A DNA stretch of 64,000 bases from Andrena cerasifolii (Eukaryota > Arthropoda > Insecta > Hymenoptera > Andrenidae), in contig NC_135119.1 of NCBI RefSeq assembly GCF_050908995.1, forward strand, positions 26,379,001 through 26,443,000. Direction: 5' to 3'. Shown piece by piece: positions 13,186 to 25,571 of this stretch. The notes beneath the pieces are model-generated. The model did no database searches. It had not been told where the DNA came from and worked only from the letters and a program-made list of their open reading frames with translations. A program made the translations under genes and the position numbers. Numbering within the stretch: position 1 is the first letter of the stretch; each line of letters begins with the position of its first letter.

Positions 13186-14624
13186 TGTCTACAAATCTGA
13201 AAAACAATTCAATGCAATAGATTCCTGTTGTCAGATAAGGTAAAATGTAACAACAAATTTGTGGTCTGGAAATGTTGATAGTATATAGGGTAAAGGTACC
13301 AGTAGTTGACCATGTATCAGGTGGTTGACAACTTTTCAGAAAAACGTGAAAAATATGGTTTTTAGAAGTGGCGAACTGTGGGTATTAAGAGCCGCGGCGT
13401 GCTGTTGAAAAGAGATAGTTGCACTTCTAAAAACCTTATTTTTCACGTTTTTCTGAAAAGTTGTCAACTACTGATACTGGTACCTTTACCCTTAACAATT
13501 CTAGTAAGAATTGTTAATTGATCTCTTACTGAAAGTTTAACTACGTGTAAAATAAGTAAAAATATAGCCATACATCGTAAAAAGATGAAATCCAAACACT
13601 GATAATATGTTTATTTTGAATTGGAAAGAATGTAAGTAACTTCGTCTCTTAAACACGACTGAAGTGGCATGCAAGGTACTGAAAATGACAATCAGAACTA
13701 CGCATACCTATATTTTAATATTCTTAAACGTATATATACAAATCTGGCACACTTTATACAGATTTATTATTCGCAAATGTGCGTTAATAAATTACAAACA
13801 ACTACAATTATTCGATTAATCTACAGTGACAACAAAAAGCTGACGAAATTATTCGCGGGTAACTCGAATCTTAAATCCAGCCCATTCTTCAGTGATATAT
13901 TTAAAAATCATCTGAAACATTCCTATTTATGTAAATCAATTATTTTGTTTCATAGTAATTAATATTGTAATAATATCCGATACATTTAAACCCAGAGTTT
14001 ATTGATCAACTCTATATTCTAACTTGGCGGATTTGAATCTGAAAGTCTCACTTCCGTTAGTGTAATGAGTTGTCTCGTCAGCGCTATGCTCTATATCTAT
14101 ATAAATACTATATAAATATTCCTTTATATCACTTAATAACCATTCACCGAATTATAATTTTATACTTATTTCATACGCACGCAATAGCTTGCAAAAGGTT
14201 ACTTTTGTATTTGACAGAATAATAAATTACTTCGCCTCTTCGCAAAATTTGTCGCTACAGGTTGGCTGCATTGAGCCTCGTCGTGTTCATAACTTCATTA
14301 CGGCGAAAGTATTGTTTTCCACAATTTTGGGTACAGTGCTGAATCGAACGAGTCAAGTGTTAGACTCTAAGGACAGTGGAAATAAGTGTAAATATTAAAA
14401 GGAGAAACGTCGTGACGCGTTTAAGGAAGGCGACCATATGAAGCCAAATGAACGACTCGTGTTTCCCAGTTCCTGAACGCTTCATTGATTCGCTGGGAAT
14501 TCTGTGCTTATCTTATGCTCGCGAAGGCTTGGCTCACTTAATGGTGGTTCTATAGCAAATGAATATTTGCATGCCGCAGTTATGTGCTTCCATTGTGAAA
14601 ACATAATTGTTTTATGGTGATAAT
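13186..14624. other. Divergent upstream region PITHD1 / Flacc
   Basis: Contains the MITE at 13287-13492. The remaining AT-rich sequence and a GC-richer stretch at about 14230-14600 probably include Flacc 5' untranslated sequence. ORFs here show no recognisable family. Confidence 0.4.
13287..13492. mobile_element. 206-bp foldback MITE (AGGGTAAAGGTACCAGTA ends)
   Basis: Left AGGGTAAAGGTACCAGTA pairs with right TACTGGTACCTTTACCCT (one short gap). The arms continue as GTTGACAACTTTTCAGAAAA and its complement. It lies between the divergent PITHD1 and Flacc genes. Confidence 0.75.
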
Positions 14625-17600
14625 ATGTCAAAATCAAACATAAGGAAGATAACGGTTGACCCTACGAAATGTAATACAGACTCTCGTCGACCAAGCGTGT
14701 TTGAGAGGTTGGGGACCAAACCAGCAGTCACTGCCGGCCAAAATTCGTCGGATTATTGCAGAAACTGGGCGTTGAACGGCAGCTGTTCGTACGGAAAGAA
14801 TTGCAAGCAAGTATAATTTTGGAGTTACCGTAGTTCGTAAAAAAAAAGTAGATATATGACCATCTACTTAATTTTCGGGCGGGGAGGAGGGATGGATAAA
14901 AAGAAATGCATACAGCCTGGCAGAGATTTGAATACACGAGTTGGTGCACTGTATTTTCTATCGATTCAGAGTACAAAAAGAAGTCTTTTACTTGAATTAA
15001 TCAGGTCACTGTATTGGCTGATGAAATGTTTCAAATTCGTCAGACAAAGTTTGATTGAAATACATAATTTCTATGCAGTGACCTCTCTTCTTGGGATTTT
15101 AATGTATAAAGTATAACAGGCTTCGGAATTAAGTGAACGCGACAGCCGCTTTTCAGAGGCAACGCCTCCTTTTTCCCGCCACACGTCTTAGCCCCCGCGG
15201 TGGCCTAGGTGCTTGGAGCGCATCAGGCCCGTACCACGTGAAACACGCGTGGTGTGTTGACAAAAGAAAAACGCATCAAAAATCGTGCTCTCTGGGACGA
15301 TGGGAAAACATATTGATACAATGTCGCTCCAATGCGCCACGGGTGGTTCATATAGTACGGGCCTAAGGCGCTCCAAACACCTAGGCCGCTGCTAGGGCCA
15401 AGACGCGCGGCGGGAGAAAGGAGGCGTTGCCCCTGAAAAACAGCCGCCACTTTCGCTTAATTTCCAAGCCTGAAGTATAATATCAAGTTTGCCGGTTTGA
15501 GACTAAGCTAGGGATTATTATCCATTTCGTTTAAAGTGATCGATGTTTTCTTGATTATGCAACTAGATATGCAAATACTCATACGTTAATAAGCCCATCC
15601 AAACGTGCCAAGAAGGATAATGCTATTGCGAGTACAACGGGAGTAAGTAGCACATTATTTTAATCGTAATTCCATAATAAATTCTGTTAATTATCGAAAC
15701 TGTATTATTGTTTGGACGGAGGATAGACATTTAAACACGAATTTATCAATGCACAGCTTATTGAGGATCCGTTTAAAAGGCTTACTTCTAAGATCGTAAA
15801 GAAGGCGTCGCATAGTCCCGACTTAAATCTAGAAGAGTGGAATCAAACAGATTTGGAATACGAGGACGAGAAGGTGTTGGAGAGGCGCAGGCAGCTGTTG
15901 CAGCGGGAACTAGAGTTACAAATGAAGAAGGATAAGGAAGTTCATGGGAAAGACAAAGTGAGACAGAAGAAAAAGGCAATGACCTCTTCCTCTAGTTCTC
16001 GTACCTCGAGTACATCTAGCAGTAGTAGCAGCTCTAGTAGCGAAGACTCGTCTTCTAGTTCGACGTCCGACTCGCGAAAGAAAGTTAAGAAAATAAAATC
16101 TAAACGCCATCACAGCGGCTCTACAGATTATGACGAAGATAAAGAGAGAAGGAGAAAGTAAGTTACTTTCGTTATAGTTCATTAAGGAAAATGTACTTTA
16201 TCCGTGAGATTGAAACCTTTCTTTTCCCTGACACAATAAAATCGCGGGTTTCTAAATGTTTCTTGAAATTCATTGCACTCGGCAGATTGAAATTGAAAAG
16301 GCTTGGCACGAAGAACGAGAAGCCAGCGGTTAAGAAGAAACGTAAGTTTGAAAGTAGTTCAACGAAAAAAGAAGCCAGCACCAGATCGGCAAAGAAGTAC
16401 AGCTCGTCGTCAACGTCCAGGAAGCATTCTACTACCCCTCGTACAAGATCGCCCGCGATACAAGTGTCTGCGACAGTAGCGTCTACAACGGCGACGGTAT
16501 TAGGTTCTTCGGTATCCGTGCCGCATCACGGGACGTCAGCTAAAGTTAGAGAAAGAAACAGGAGCGAATCCCCGAAAGCGACAAAGAACAGGGATGTGGA
16601 GAAGGAGGACAGGCATTACAAGAAAGTACGAGACGTGGACGAGCTGTCTAAAGACAGTGCCAAGAATAAATCGTTCGATAAAGTGAAAGATCAGGACAAA
16701 GAGAAGAGTCGCTCCATAGACGAGAAGATAAAAACTGATGAAAGGCTTAAGCTAAAGTGTAAGGAGAAGGAGATACGTTCTAGAACACCACCGACATCGG
16801 ACAGATCGAAGCATCAGCATTCGAAAGAAACGATCCCGACAAAAAGTCGACGTAGCCGTACACCAGAGAAGTCGTCGAGATCAAAGCGAGAAGCTACACC
16901 AGCGAAAGCTCAAGATAGGCCGGTCTCCACGAACAGATCTCGGGACGTAGAGAAGAAGGACCGCGAGCCGCATAAGAGCGACAAAACTAAGGACAGAGAA
17001 GATATTCGAAAGAGCGAGCAGAGCAGCAAGACCAGGCAATTACCGAGTCAAGAAGAGAGCCATAAAAGAATCGGTAAAGAGTTCGACGATAAAGCGTATT
17101 TGGGTGAGAAAACGCGACAGAAGAGCAGGGAGCGGCGCGACAAAGACCACACGAGGGATGAACGAGGTCATTCGAGGGTTGCTCGGGACCAACGAGACCC
17201 TCGCGATAAGGACAAGGAGGAGTTACAGGAACGTTGTCGCGAGCGGCAGCGAGAGAGGGATCGCGACCGGGACAGAGATCGGGAGCGCGATCGTGACCGA
17301 GAAAGAGACAGAGATCGGGACAGGGACCGTGACCGAGATCGGGATCGCGATCGGGACAACAGGGACCGTGATCGTGATCGTGATAGAGATCGCGAACGTG
17401 ATAGGGAAAAGGAGCCGATAAAACCAAGGGACAGGGATGTCCCCCCTTTGGTTTCTACGTCGATAAATATAGCGACAGATAAGAATTCGCGTTATAGTCG
17501 GGACAAGGAGCGAATAGTTGGAAAGGATAGTACTTTCGAGAAGAATGGCACTCGAGAACGTAGAGGCGATAGGGAAAGAGAACGATCGGAGACAAAGGCA

Positions 17601-20600
17601 CTTCCGGAACGGGATAGAACAGCTTCTCAACGAATTGATAACAGGTACGAGAGGGGTACCGTCGATAAGGACGCTGCGGCTCGTAAGCCTGGCGTAAATT
17701 CACCCAGGGATCGCGTTGAACGTTTCCCAAGAGAAAGATCTTTGGATAGGACGTCTCTGCTTGACAAGAGTGTGCACAGTGCACCTGCACCGTCGCAGGC
17801 GGCTTCCTTACCGCCTGTTCAATCCTCCATAGCGTCTTCGTCGTCCTCGTCCGCGCCACCCACGCTATCGACATCGCGAGACAACTTAATCGACAGAATA
17901 GACACCGGGCACTACGATCGAGAGAGGCACAGGCGATTCAGTACCAGGTATGACCGAGGCCACACGTCCGAGCACGATCAGGCCCGTGCCACGCCGACCA
18001 AAGTTGATCGCCTGATCGAGAGACGGGAAACTAGTCCACGGCGCGCTATTGAGATCGATAGAAATTATAATAGAAACTATGGCCGACTGTCCGAGCACTG
18101 GGATGAACCAGAGGAAGCGTCCACGCATTTAGATTATCGCGAGCATCATGTGCACGACGAAGATAGGAGGAAGACTGTCGATGGAAGGAGATACGATAGC
18201 CCGTTCGAGGAAAGGCGTGGAATCCGCGAAGAACGATCTCGAGAATCCAGGTACGTCGTTCAAGCTGCGGACAGGACATCCTTCGATGATCATCGACATC
18301 ATCATCACCACCACAGGCACCCGCTTTACCCTGGAGAGAAATTGAGGAATAACACATCAATTCGGTATGTCTTCTTTAGAATGCCATAATCAACTTAAAA
18401 TCATCAGGAGTTAATCGCGTTTGACCGTGCTCGAAAGTCACTGGACGCAGTTCGCGACTCAGCACGCGGCATGCCATGGATAGGTTGCTAACTAAGATAT
18501 TTTCAGTTTCAATCTTTTAATGGAGGTATTTATTTCAAAATGTAATATTGTTCTGTGTTCGTTGCCTTTATTAGAGATGAGAATGTTACTAATGAGGACT
18601 GGGATGGTCACCATCGTGACGTGGAGCATGGTAGGGATCGAACTTATGGGCCCGTTGATTGGGAAGAAAGAGAATGGCGAGTAAGAGCGTTATGGGATAG
18701 CAGGGACAGCCTCCCCCGGTCAGAAGTGCACGATGAAGACTGGAACTCCAGATACGATAATTCTATGTCCGATTGGAAATCGAGCGATCGAAAGTGGGAT
18801 AACCAATCCGTCCACATTCGTGGGCACTATAGAAACGACAGATCAAAGGAATTAGAAATAGGAGAGTCTACTTCGCATAGGTATGCTATTAATCAATTTT
18901 ATTTAACCGATATATCTAATATATACGTACTAGGTTTTATATAGCACAGCTTAGAAAGCATTTGAAACACCACGTGCGAATTAATAATGTATTTTATTTC
19001 CTTTTCTTTCTTAGCAAAAGGAGAACTTATAACAGCTCTGAAACCAGAGACGAATGTACAGTTCATGCATCATCCAAACAAGCATCTCTCTATGGTAGTA
19101 TGAAAGAAGAACCTATCAATAAAAAGTTAATGGAACTAGCTGAAGGTAAATTGCCCACCACGAGAGAGAAATCCACAGACAGCTTTCAAAAGAAGTCTTT
19201 GCCGAAAGAAAAGCCCGAAACGAAAGAACCCCCCGCGGCTGAATCGAAACGTACTTGTATCGATGAATCCTTGCAAACACTTCATACAGAAAGTGATCTA
19301 AGCGATATTAGCGACGATCCAGATGACATACTGAACATGGAAGATATTACGGTATGTTATACCTTTGAACCCCGCGTTGTCTTTTATTTACATATTTGAC
19401 TTCACAATACATAGATTCACTGATACTTACAGGATGTCGATACAAATAAAACGAAAGGAAATAAGAAAGCTCTCGATACCACGCAGCGGGATGCCCCGAC
19501 AGCAACGCAAGAGCCAGCTCCGTCGTCTCCAAAGGAAACAATAGAGGACACTGTCTTTAACGCAAAAGGAAAAGATAACGCGGACGCAATGTCATTTAGG
19601 TACTACATTTAATCTCATTGACTTTTTTTTATTAAGGGGACCTTCCGGTCTCGAGCCCAAAAAAATAGGTGATCTTTAGGAATTAATTAAAGGAAAACTA
19701 CTATATATAATTTAATGGGACTTTTTGCATTGTATTAAGGATGTCTTAAATTATAGAAAAATATGTTTTGTTTTATAATTAATCATTACAGACGGCACTA
19801 GGGAGTCGTTAAAGTCAAGGCTTCAGAAAATTGATCCAAATCGGTGGGACCTGTATCTCCAAAAGTTATGATCCGATTCGACTGAAACTTTTTTTGTTTT
19901 GAAGAATATACTTCTAGCTAGGAGGAAAACCAGAAAAAGTACAAAAATTACATTTTTTTTAGAAAATAACGACACTTGAAGTTTGAAATCACTTTCCCCC
20001 TATATTTTTCGTCCTTTCAACGCCTTTGAAAATTATAAATTTTCAAATTTTGTATTTTTTTCTGGTATCCCCCTAGCCCGAAGTATATTCTTCAAAATGA
20101 AAAAAGTTTCAGTCGAAACGGATAATAATTTTTGGAAATACAGGTCCCACCGTTTTGAGAACACTGTTTCGAGAAAAACGTGTTTAAAGTTTTAAAGTTG
20201 TTATCCATGCATTTGCCGCTACTCAAATGCCTATAACTTCGGGAATTTTACGAATTTCAACAAATCCTTTTAAACACGTATTCCTCAGAGGTTGAACATT
20301 CGAAAAATGAAATAAAAAAATCGGCTTTTAGACTGGAAGGTCCCCTTAATTAAGTAGAAAATTAAAATGTCTTATCATCTTGCATATTCATACGACTAAA
20401 ATTTTACGCAGAAACATGGAAGATGAAAACATGGAAACTATGGATTTCGAAGAAATTTCTGATGGCGAACTAGAGGAAGATATTAAAACAAGTGGTAAAG
20501 GTCTGGGCGATGCTTTAGGAGTTGATTGGGAAAGTCTTGTTAAAGAAACACAGCTTCGAAGACCTGCATCGTGTAATCAGAATGTAGAAAATCGTTGGCA

Positions 20601-21069
20601 GTGCAAAGCAATTCTCCATAGGATCGGTGTTTCCACGAAACACGCGGGCGAAGATCTGATGAAAAAGCTGGCGAAGAAATATGGCAAAGATGGTACATTG
20701 TCTGATATATTTTTATGGAGAACTGCGCATTGTAATACAGGTGTACATCAACGAATATTTATTTACAGATCACACGGAACTTTTTCTTCACAACGTCGCG
20801 TTTATGCACACAGCGCTTACACGTAATCGCTTGTTACGCGACTTGAACAACGGCATGTTACCTGGCGTGGATGACTTTCTTTATAGGTAAATTGGTTTCT
20901 ACATTAGTTTTTAACGATACTACATAGTATGACCACATGTATTACATTATTCTGTTATAGGAATAGCAATGTAAATATTGAAGAGGACGTGGATTCCGAT
21001 CTAGAAGTTCTGAGACCTTGTACAGCTCTGTACGAGGAAGCGAAATGTTTATTACAACAAGTTGTGTGA
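14625..21069 (+). CDS. Flacc: Flacc / ZC3H13: m6A methyltransferase complex scaffold with CCCH finger
   Basis: Ten exons: 14625-14806, 15567-15642, 15757-16157, 16286-18364, 18575-18880, 19015-19351, 19433-19599, 20412-20692, 20769-20886, 20961-21069; 1,351 aa. The start MSKSNIRKITVDPTK and RRPSVFERLG match the ZC3H13 N terminus. A CCCH-type finger follows (C45, C54, C60). The middle is a disordered Ser, Lys/Glu and Arg/Asp-rich region, with RD/RE repeats at about residues 530-595 and a His run near 889. The C terminus (EEISDGELEEDIK, LGVDWESL, HRIGVSTKHAGEDLMKKLAKK) matches the conserved ZC3H13 C-terminal module. In flies and mammals this protein bridges Nito/RBM15 to Fl(2)d/WTAP in the nuclear m6A writer and affects splicing. 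The first intron appears to use a GC donor at 14807, because the GT donor four bases later closes the frame. The fourth zinc ligand is then spaced C-x5-H instead of C-x3-H. Confidence 0.88.
15117..15472. mobile_element. 356-bp hAT-like MITE with 8-bp target duplication
   Basis: The ends CAGGCTTCGGAATTAAGTG and CGCTTAATTTCCAAGCCTG are inverted repeats. The element is flanked on both sides by AAGTATAA (15109-15116 and 15473-15480), an 8-bp duplication typical of hAT transposons. It is GC-rich compared with its surroundings and lies in Flacc intron 1. Confidence 0.88.
17218..17412 (+). repeat. Arg-Asp/Arg-Glu dipeptide repeat within Flacc exon 4
   Basis: Degenerate six-base repeats (CGxGAC/CGxGAx) encode alternating RD, RE and DR residues. 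They create long antisense ORFs rich in Ser-Arg that are not real genes. Low-complexity charged tracts are a known property of ZC3H13 proteins. Confidence 0.85.
19636..20345. mobile_element. 710-bp foldback element with TTAA target sites (piggyBac-like MITE)
   Basis: TTAA (19632-19635 and 20346-20349) flanks the ends GGGGACCTTCCGGTCT and AGACTGGAAGGTCCCC. Inverted arms share CGGTGGGACCTGTATCTCCA-like and TTGAAGAATATACTTC-like stretches. It lies in Flacc intron 19600-20411 and has no transposase. Confidence 0.85.
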
Positions 21070-21693
21070 AAAGAGCTTTTATTTGTAGGACATGACTCCC
21101 AGAATTGCACTTCGCTGCTATATCGATAGCATAGCATAGGGCAGAAGTGCATAAATTTGTTAATCGCTAGTTTGGCTCAGCTGCTCGCTTATTCGCTGTA
21201 GCCAATTTAGCCATTTATGGTGCAATGTAGAAAAGAATTAAATTGGTACAATTTTTCTTATATACGTAGACCTTTGATTTACTATAATTAATCGTCGTTT
21301 TGCATATTATTCAATATTTACATACTTCTCTTTTATGGAAATTATAACCATTGAGATTGAATATTATGAGTAGTTCTATTCAAAGAACATAAGACTTCGG
21401 TAACTAGGACATTATATGTATTAATGGTATTATATATCATATTCTTTCCTTCGAGTTTAAAAAAAAATATTGTCTTCATTCAAGATACTGAAATTTAAGG
21501 GAAAAAAATTATTTTTAAAAGGTTTGTGTGCTTCTTTATACTTCTAACATTATTTTTCTATTATTCTTTAACACTTATCAGGTGTCTTACTAATTAAATT
21601 TGGTGTACATTTAAGATGACCGTTTATAACGAGGAAAGATGAATATTTCACCTTATTAAACGGTAGTTATTCGTATTATTTGTCAAACAACAA
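21070..21693. other. Convergent 3' flanks of Flacc and the SmydA-8-like gene
   Basis: AT-rich sequence between two stop codons, probably the 3' untranslated regions of both genes. No additional gene is seen and no poly(A) signal could be assigned with confidence. Confidence 0.45.
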
Positions 21694-24548
21694 TTAGCGT
21701 TGTTTAAAGAATCTCTTATCGTATTCAAAAGTAGTAACTGAAACAACATCGTTCTGCAGTATAGCCATTGCTTTCTCTAATAGACGTTCGTTTTCATCAT
21801 TCTAAAAAGAAAGTATATAATGTAAATATAAAACCTTATTAAAACAGTGCAAATAAATAAACAGTATAAACAAAACCTGTATAGAAGAATGTGAACCTCC
21901 ATCTTTAGTGCTTTTCTTTTCAAGCCTTTTCATCTTTTCAACGTTTGTGCAATATAGTTCATACAATATGAGACCTGAGATATTAAGAAAAGTGACTAAA
22001 ATTATTTTCTTTACAGGCAAATATCGGCACGCACGTAGTGAAGAATTAAGCTTTTGGGGAAATAATTTACCTCTTTTTTTACAATCACCGCAATTCAAAA
22101 TATTCAAGACGGAGAGTAAATCGTTGCAGAACTTCCATTTCGTATCAAGCTCGGCGTCAGTTAAATCTGATATAATTTTCAAAATGATATAACATAGATG
22201 GATGATTTCAGAATAGGATACAGATATGTGTGTTCCTGTACCTGCCCATTCAAGACCCTCAGTTCTGCCGAAGTATGAAATGATTCGGAACTTCATGTCC
22301 ATAATGAGATAATTACTGTGAGGAACCACAGCCGAAATTTCCTTTTGCATAAATTTGAATATCTCCCGCGGACTCTTGTAGGAAGCTTCTTCTCTGATTG
22401 CTGCCAAGGCAGAACGAATCGAACGTATCTAATGAAAAAAGAAAAAAACAGTGTACCTGCAACTGAGAGAAAGTTATTGAAGCAAAACATGACAGGTTTT
22501 TTATTACTCGATAAAAAGCAGTTATACGTAACATTGCTCTTCCAGTAGTGTTAATAATGTTCACTTATAATTACTAATAGCTACGCATTTCTGTTGTAGT
22601 ACCTAATGGTTTTGTTATTAGAATACATAATATACATTCATTTTTCCTTTTGAGATAAGAGAAACGCAAGCAAGGATAAGCCAGTTAGGAAATAAACTAT
22701 TAACCTGCCAGAAGTGCCCATAGTTTTCTGAGGAGATCATAGGCAACAACGCTAGACATATCCGCATGAAGTAGTCTTCGATGTTGTACACAAAGTGTGT
22801 GAATAAATATATAAATACCTGTCGGTTCTTCAAAGTTGTCGGACAACTGTCGCAGGTCCAAGAAGTATCCATATTAAGAGGATCTTTGGCTAACATATTT
22901 CCAGGACAGTGATCGGATGCACACAATAGTGCTCCTAGTTTAGATCCCAATTCCTATTATACAAACATAGTTACTTCATATTTTTTTAAAGTTGTTCAGC
23001 TAACAGTAGTAGTAGTCATAAATTTCCAAGTAGATACTAGTAATGTTTACGCAGAGCGATTGTTTACAGATTTACCGTAGGATCACTGCATCTCTTGCAT
23101 GCGCAGGAGAAGTGTTTGGTGGTGCTTAAGAATTGCCTTCGCAGCGTCGTGTCCCAAAATAGGCTTGTGTAGGACATAGTCAGCTCTTCTCCAGCGGAAA
23201 TCGGAAGAGTCGCGCTAACGTACAGCCGGTGTTCCCCATCGAAGTGGTGTCTGGTATTCGGCACGCAACAGTGATTCTGCATACTTCCCATAGGGTAAAG
23301 ACCGCGTAAACTCGACGAATGATCTTTATCTTGGACGCTGACCGTTTCGAACCCGTTCGTGTTGAACGCCCCGCACACGTGTCTCATTAATTCTACATCT
23401 TCTTCGCTTGGTGGATTTGCTACGTTGCGTTGAAGCAGTTCAACCTTGTTGCAGGCATCCGTTATAATTAAAATCATCAGACACAAGTGGAAAGCGTAGC
23501 GCTCTTTTCATACGTCTACTGTATTTTGTGGTTTAATGTCGGGCGTAAATAATTGTTAAATCCATCAGTGTTATATACTTGACGATGGCTGTTACACTAT
23601 TCTATTACTCTTAATTTTAGTATTCTATATTTTATGGAGCGATCGCTCTTTAAATGGGACCAACCAGTCACAGAATATTAGCCACTAACATTCTTGAAAA
23701 GCATTTCATAGATGTGAATGTTAGAAGTAATTTTTTACAAAGAAAAAGAGAAGATGTCACTGTCTTACTAGCTTCTCATGAAGTGGTTTGTAACACTTTA
23801 CCTAAGGCACTCTGCATTTTAAGCCCGGTTCCATATTAAAAAGCTTTCCCTCATTAGTCACGCAATTATAACAAGTATAGCTGATGGAAGAAACATAGCG
23901 AAGTACTCGAAGCATATCTAAGTTGTTTCTCAGAAATGTTGACTTCCAACATTATCTGCTTCTCATTTTGCTTCGCTATACGTTTCTTCCAACTGTTCCG
24001 CCTCGACCACACTCCGATAAGAAATGCAAATCTGAAAATTGTACACGCACCTCGTAATTAGGCATAAGACTCCGATCGCTCTGAAGCGCGGCCAAGCATT
24101 TACGTTGCTCCTCGGTCATGAAGAGCGCGCGTATAGGTATCACAGCCATCAGCAAGTCCAAGGACCAGTCGGTCCCGCAAGTCGGTACCAATGACCTCAG
24201 ATACTGGCACTCGTAGTTGGCATGCTTAGGCGAATCCTCGCACTGCACCGAGCAAACCGGCAATCCGCACCCGCGATCGCACGGGAACAACGGGCATTCG
24301 ATTTTGTAACAGCACACGCACAACCGCAAATGCTTGCCCACGCGCCTCGGCCCGATCACCAAAGGCGCGTCCACGTAGATCAACTCGTTTGCTTGAATGT
24401 CACGAGCGGCGAACATCCCGCGACCCCCCAATGCCGAGTAATCGATTGTCCATGCTCGTGGACCTTTGTCCAGGATGTTGTTCCTCTTCAAATGGGACAC
24501 CAGCACTCCCTCAACCATCTCTGGTTCTACGATATCGGGGAGACTCAT
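21694..24548 (-). CDS. SmydA-8: SET/MYND domain protein of the arthropod SmydA-8 type
   Basis: Seven exons, right to left: 24051-24548, 23076-23444, 22819-22953, 22242-22428, 22071-22166, 21877-21974, 21694-21801; 496 aa with consistent phases. Order: a split SET N part (SALGGRGMFAARDIQANELI), a MYND-like zinc module (CVCCYKIECPLFPC, CSVQCEDSPKHANYEC), an insert, the SET core (NHCCVPNTRHHFD and AGEELTMSYTSLFW), then a cysteine-rich post-SET (CACKRCSD) and a helical C-terminal region. These are the cofactor-binding and active-site motifs of SMYD-type lysine methyltransferases. The arthropod SmydA group is expanded, and its substrates are mostly unknown, so activity on histones is not implied. 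The start at 24548 has no obvious signal or competing upstream exon, but a 5' exon cannot be excluded. Confidence 0.87.
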
Positions 24549-25571
24549 TTCCAGCGAGTCAGTTGTAAAGCTCGAACTCTTCTTCGCCGAGGAAGAAGCA
24601 CCGGATGATCACCGTCCTCGACGACGGTGGCTACCGCAGTATCTGCGTTCCTGCATTTCCTCTCCGTATATATATATACGTTTGAGAAAATACGCCGATT
24701 ATGTAACATATATAGACCATTCATATAGGTCAACACAGTTACATTAACCTTACGCGTAGGGATGAATGAGAGAGTGCCGGGTTCGGTGGAGGGATCGATG
24801 ACCCCGTGCACCTTGGAGACTTTCATTTGTATCGGACGATTCGCGCGCGCTGTACAGTTAGCTAGATGAATTTCATGAATTTCGAGCGGCAACGAGCATG
24901 TATGAACGGGTGATGGTATTATTTCATGCTCATTGCCGCGTGCTGATTCAGCCTAAAATAGAGCTAGAATTCTGCAATTACGACGCCTCGCGCCCTCCTA
25001 TTATTTGGTAGCAAACGTACCGCTTATGAATTTCGGGGAAAGGTGATAAAGATACATGGTATCGACGTATATTTTTTTTGTTTATTATCGACGAAGCAAA
25101 TTTTCACGCAAGCGTAGCCGATATACTGTCATCGTTTGTATAGATGAGCGTTGCTAAGACTACCAGGTAGTCGGCTACCTGCAACAAATGCCGCCTACGC
25201 TAGGTATTACATATGTATACGATACATACGTAGTTATATCGTCCAGGAGCAGTGTAAACTAGGGAATGTGTCGTATTTGGTCGCGGTTCACGTTTTTTTA
25301 GCCCCCGACGATCGTCGAGTACGCAAAGGTAATTGGAATCGTATGAAATGATCTACAGCCGGCATGGTGAATGGGTCGCCTGAAATAAAAATCGTTCCCC
25401 GTCAGACCATTAATTTTAATTGACGTTTGGGAAACGTTCGTTAAATAATACGCGCGCGTCTCACTCACGCGAACGTTCTTAATCGCCCGTAGTAAGCACG
25501 TAAAGTGGAATCACGCGCTTTTTCTCTTTTTATTTAGAATGCATTATATAAGGAAGCTAACTGGAGAATTC
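24549..25571. other. Divergent upstream region SmydA-8 / eyes shut
   Basis: About 1 kb of promoter-type sequence. An acceptor-like TTTTTATTTAG just before 25537 suggests that eys has an upstream untranslated exon. ORFs on the minus strand (24545-24892) look like 5' untranslated sequence. Confidence 0.4.

Noticed and set aside
13669..13962. 97-aa plus-strand ORF between PITHD1 and Flacc
   Set aside because: AT-rich, low-complexity composition and no recognisable domain.
16987..17874. Long minus-strand ORFs opposite Flacc exon 4, one rich in Ser-Arg
   Set aside because: They are mirror images of the RD/RE repeat of the real gene and have no splice or domain support.
24545..24892. 115-aa minus-strand ORF upstream of SmydA-8
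   Set aside because: Different frame from the SmydA-8 start; probably 5' untranslated sequence.
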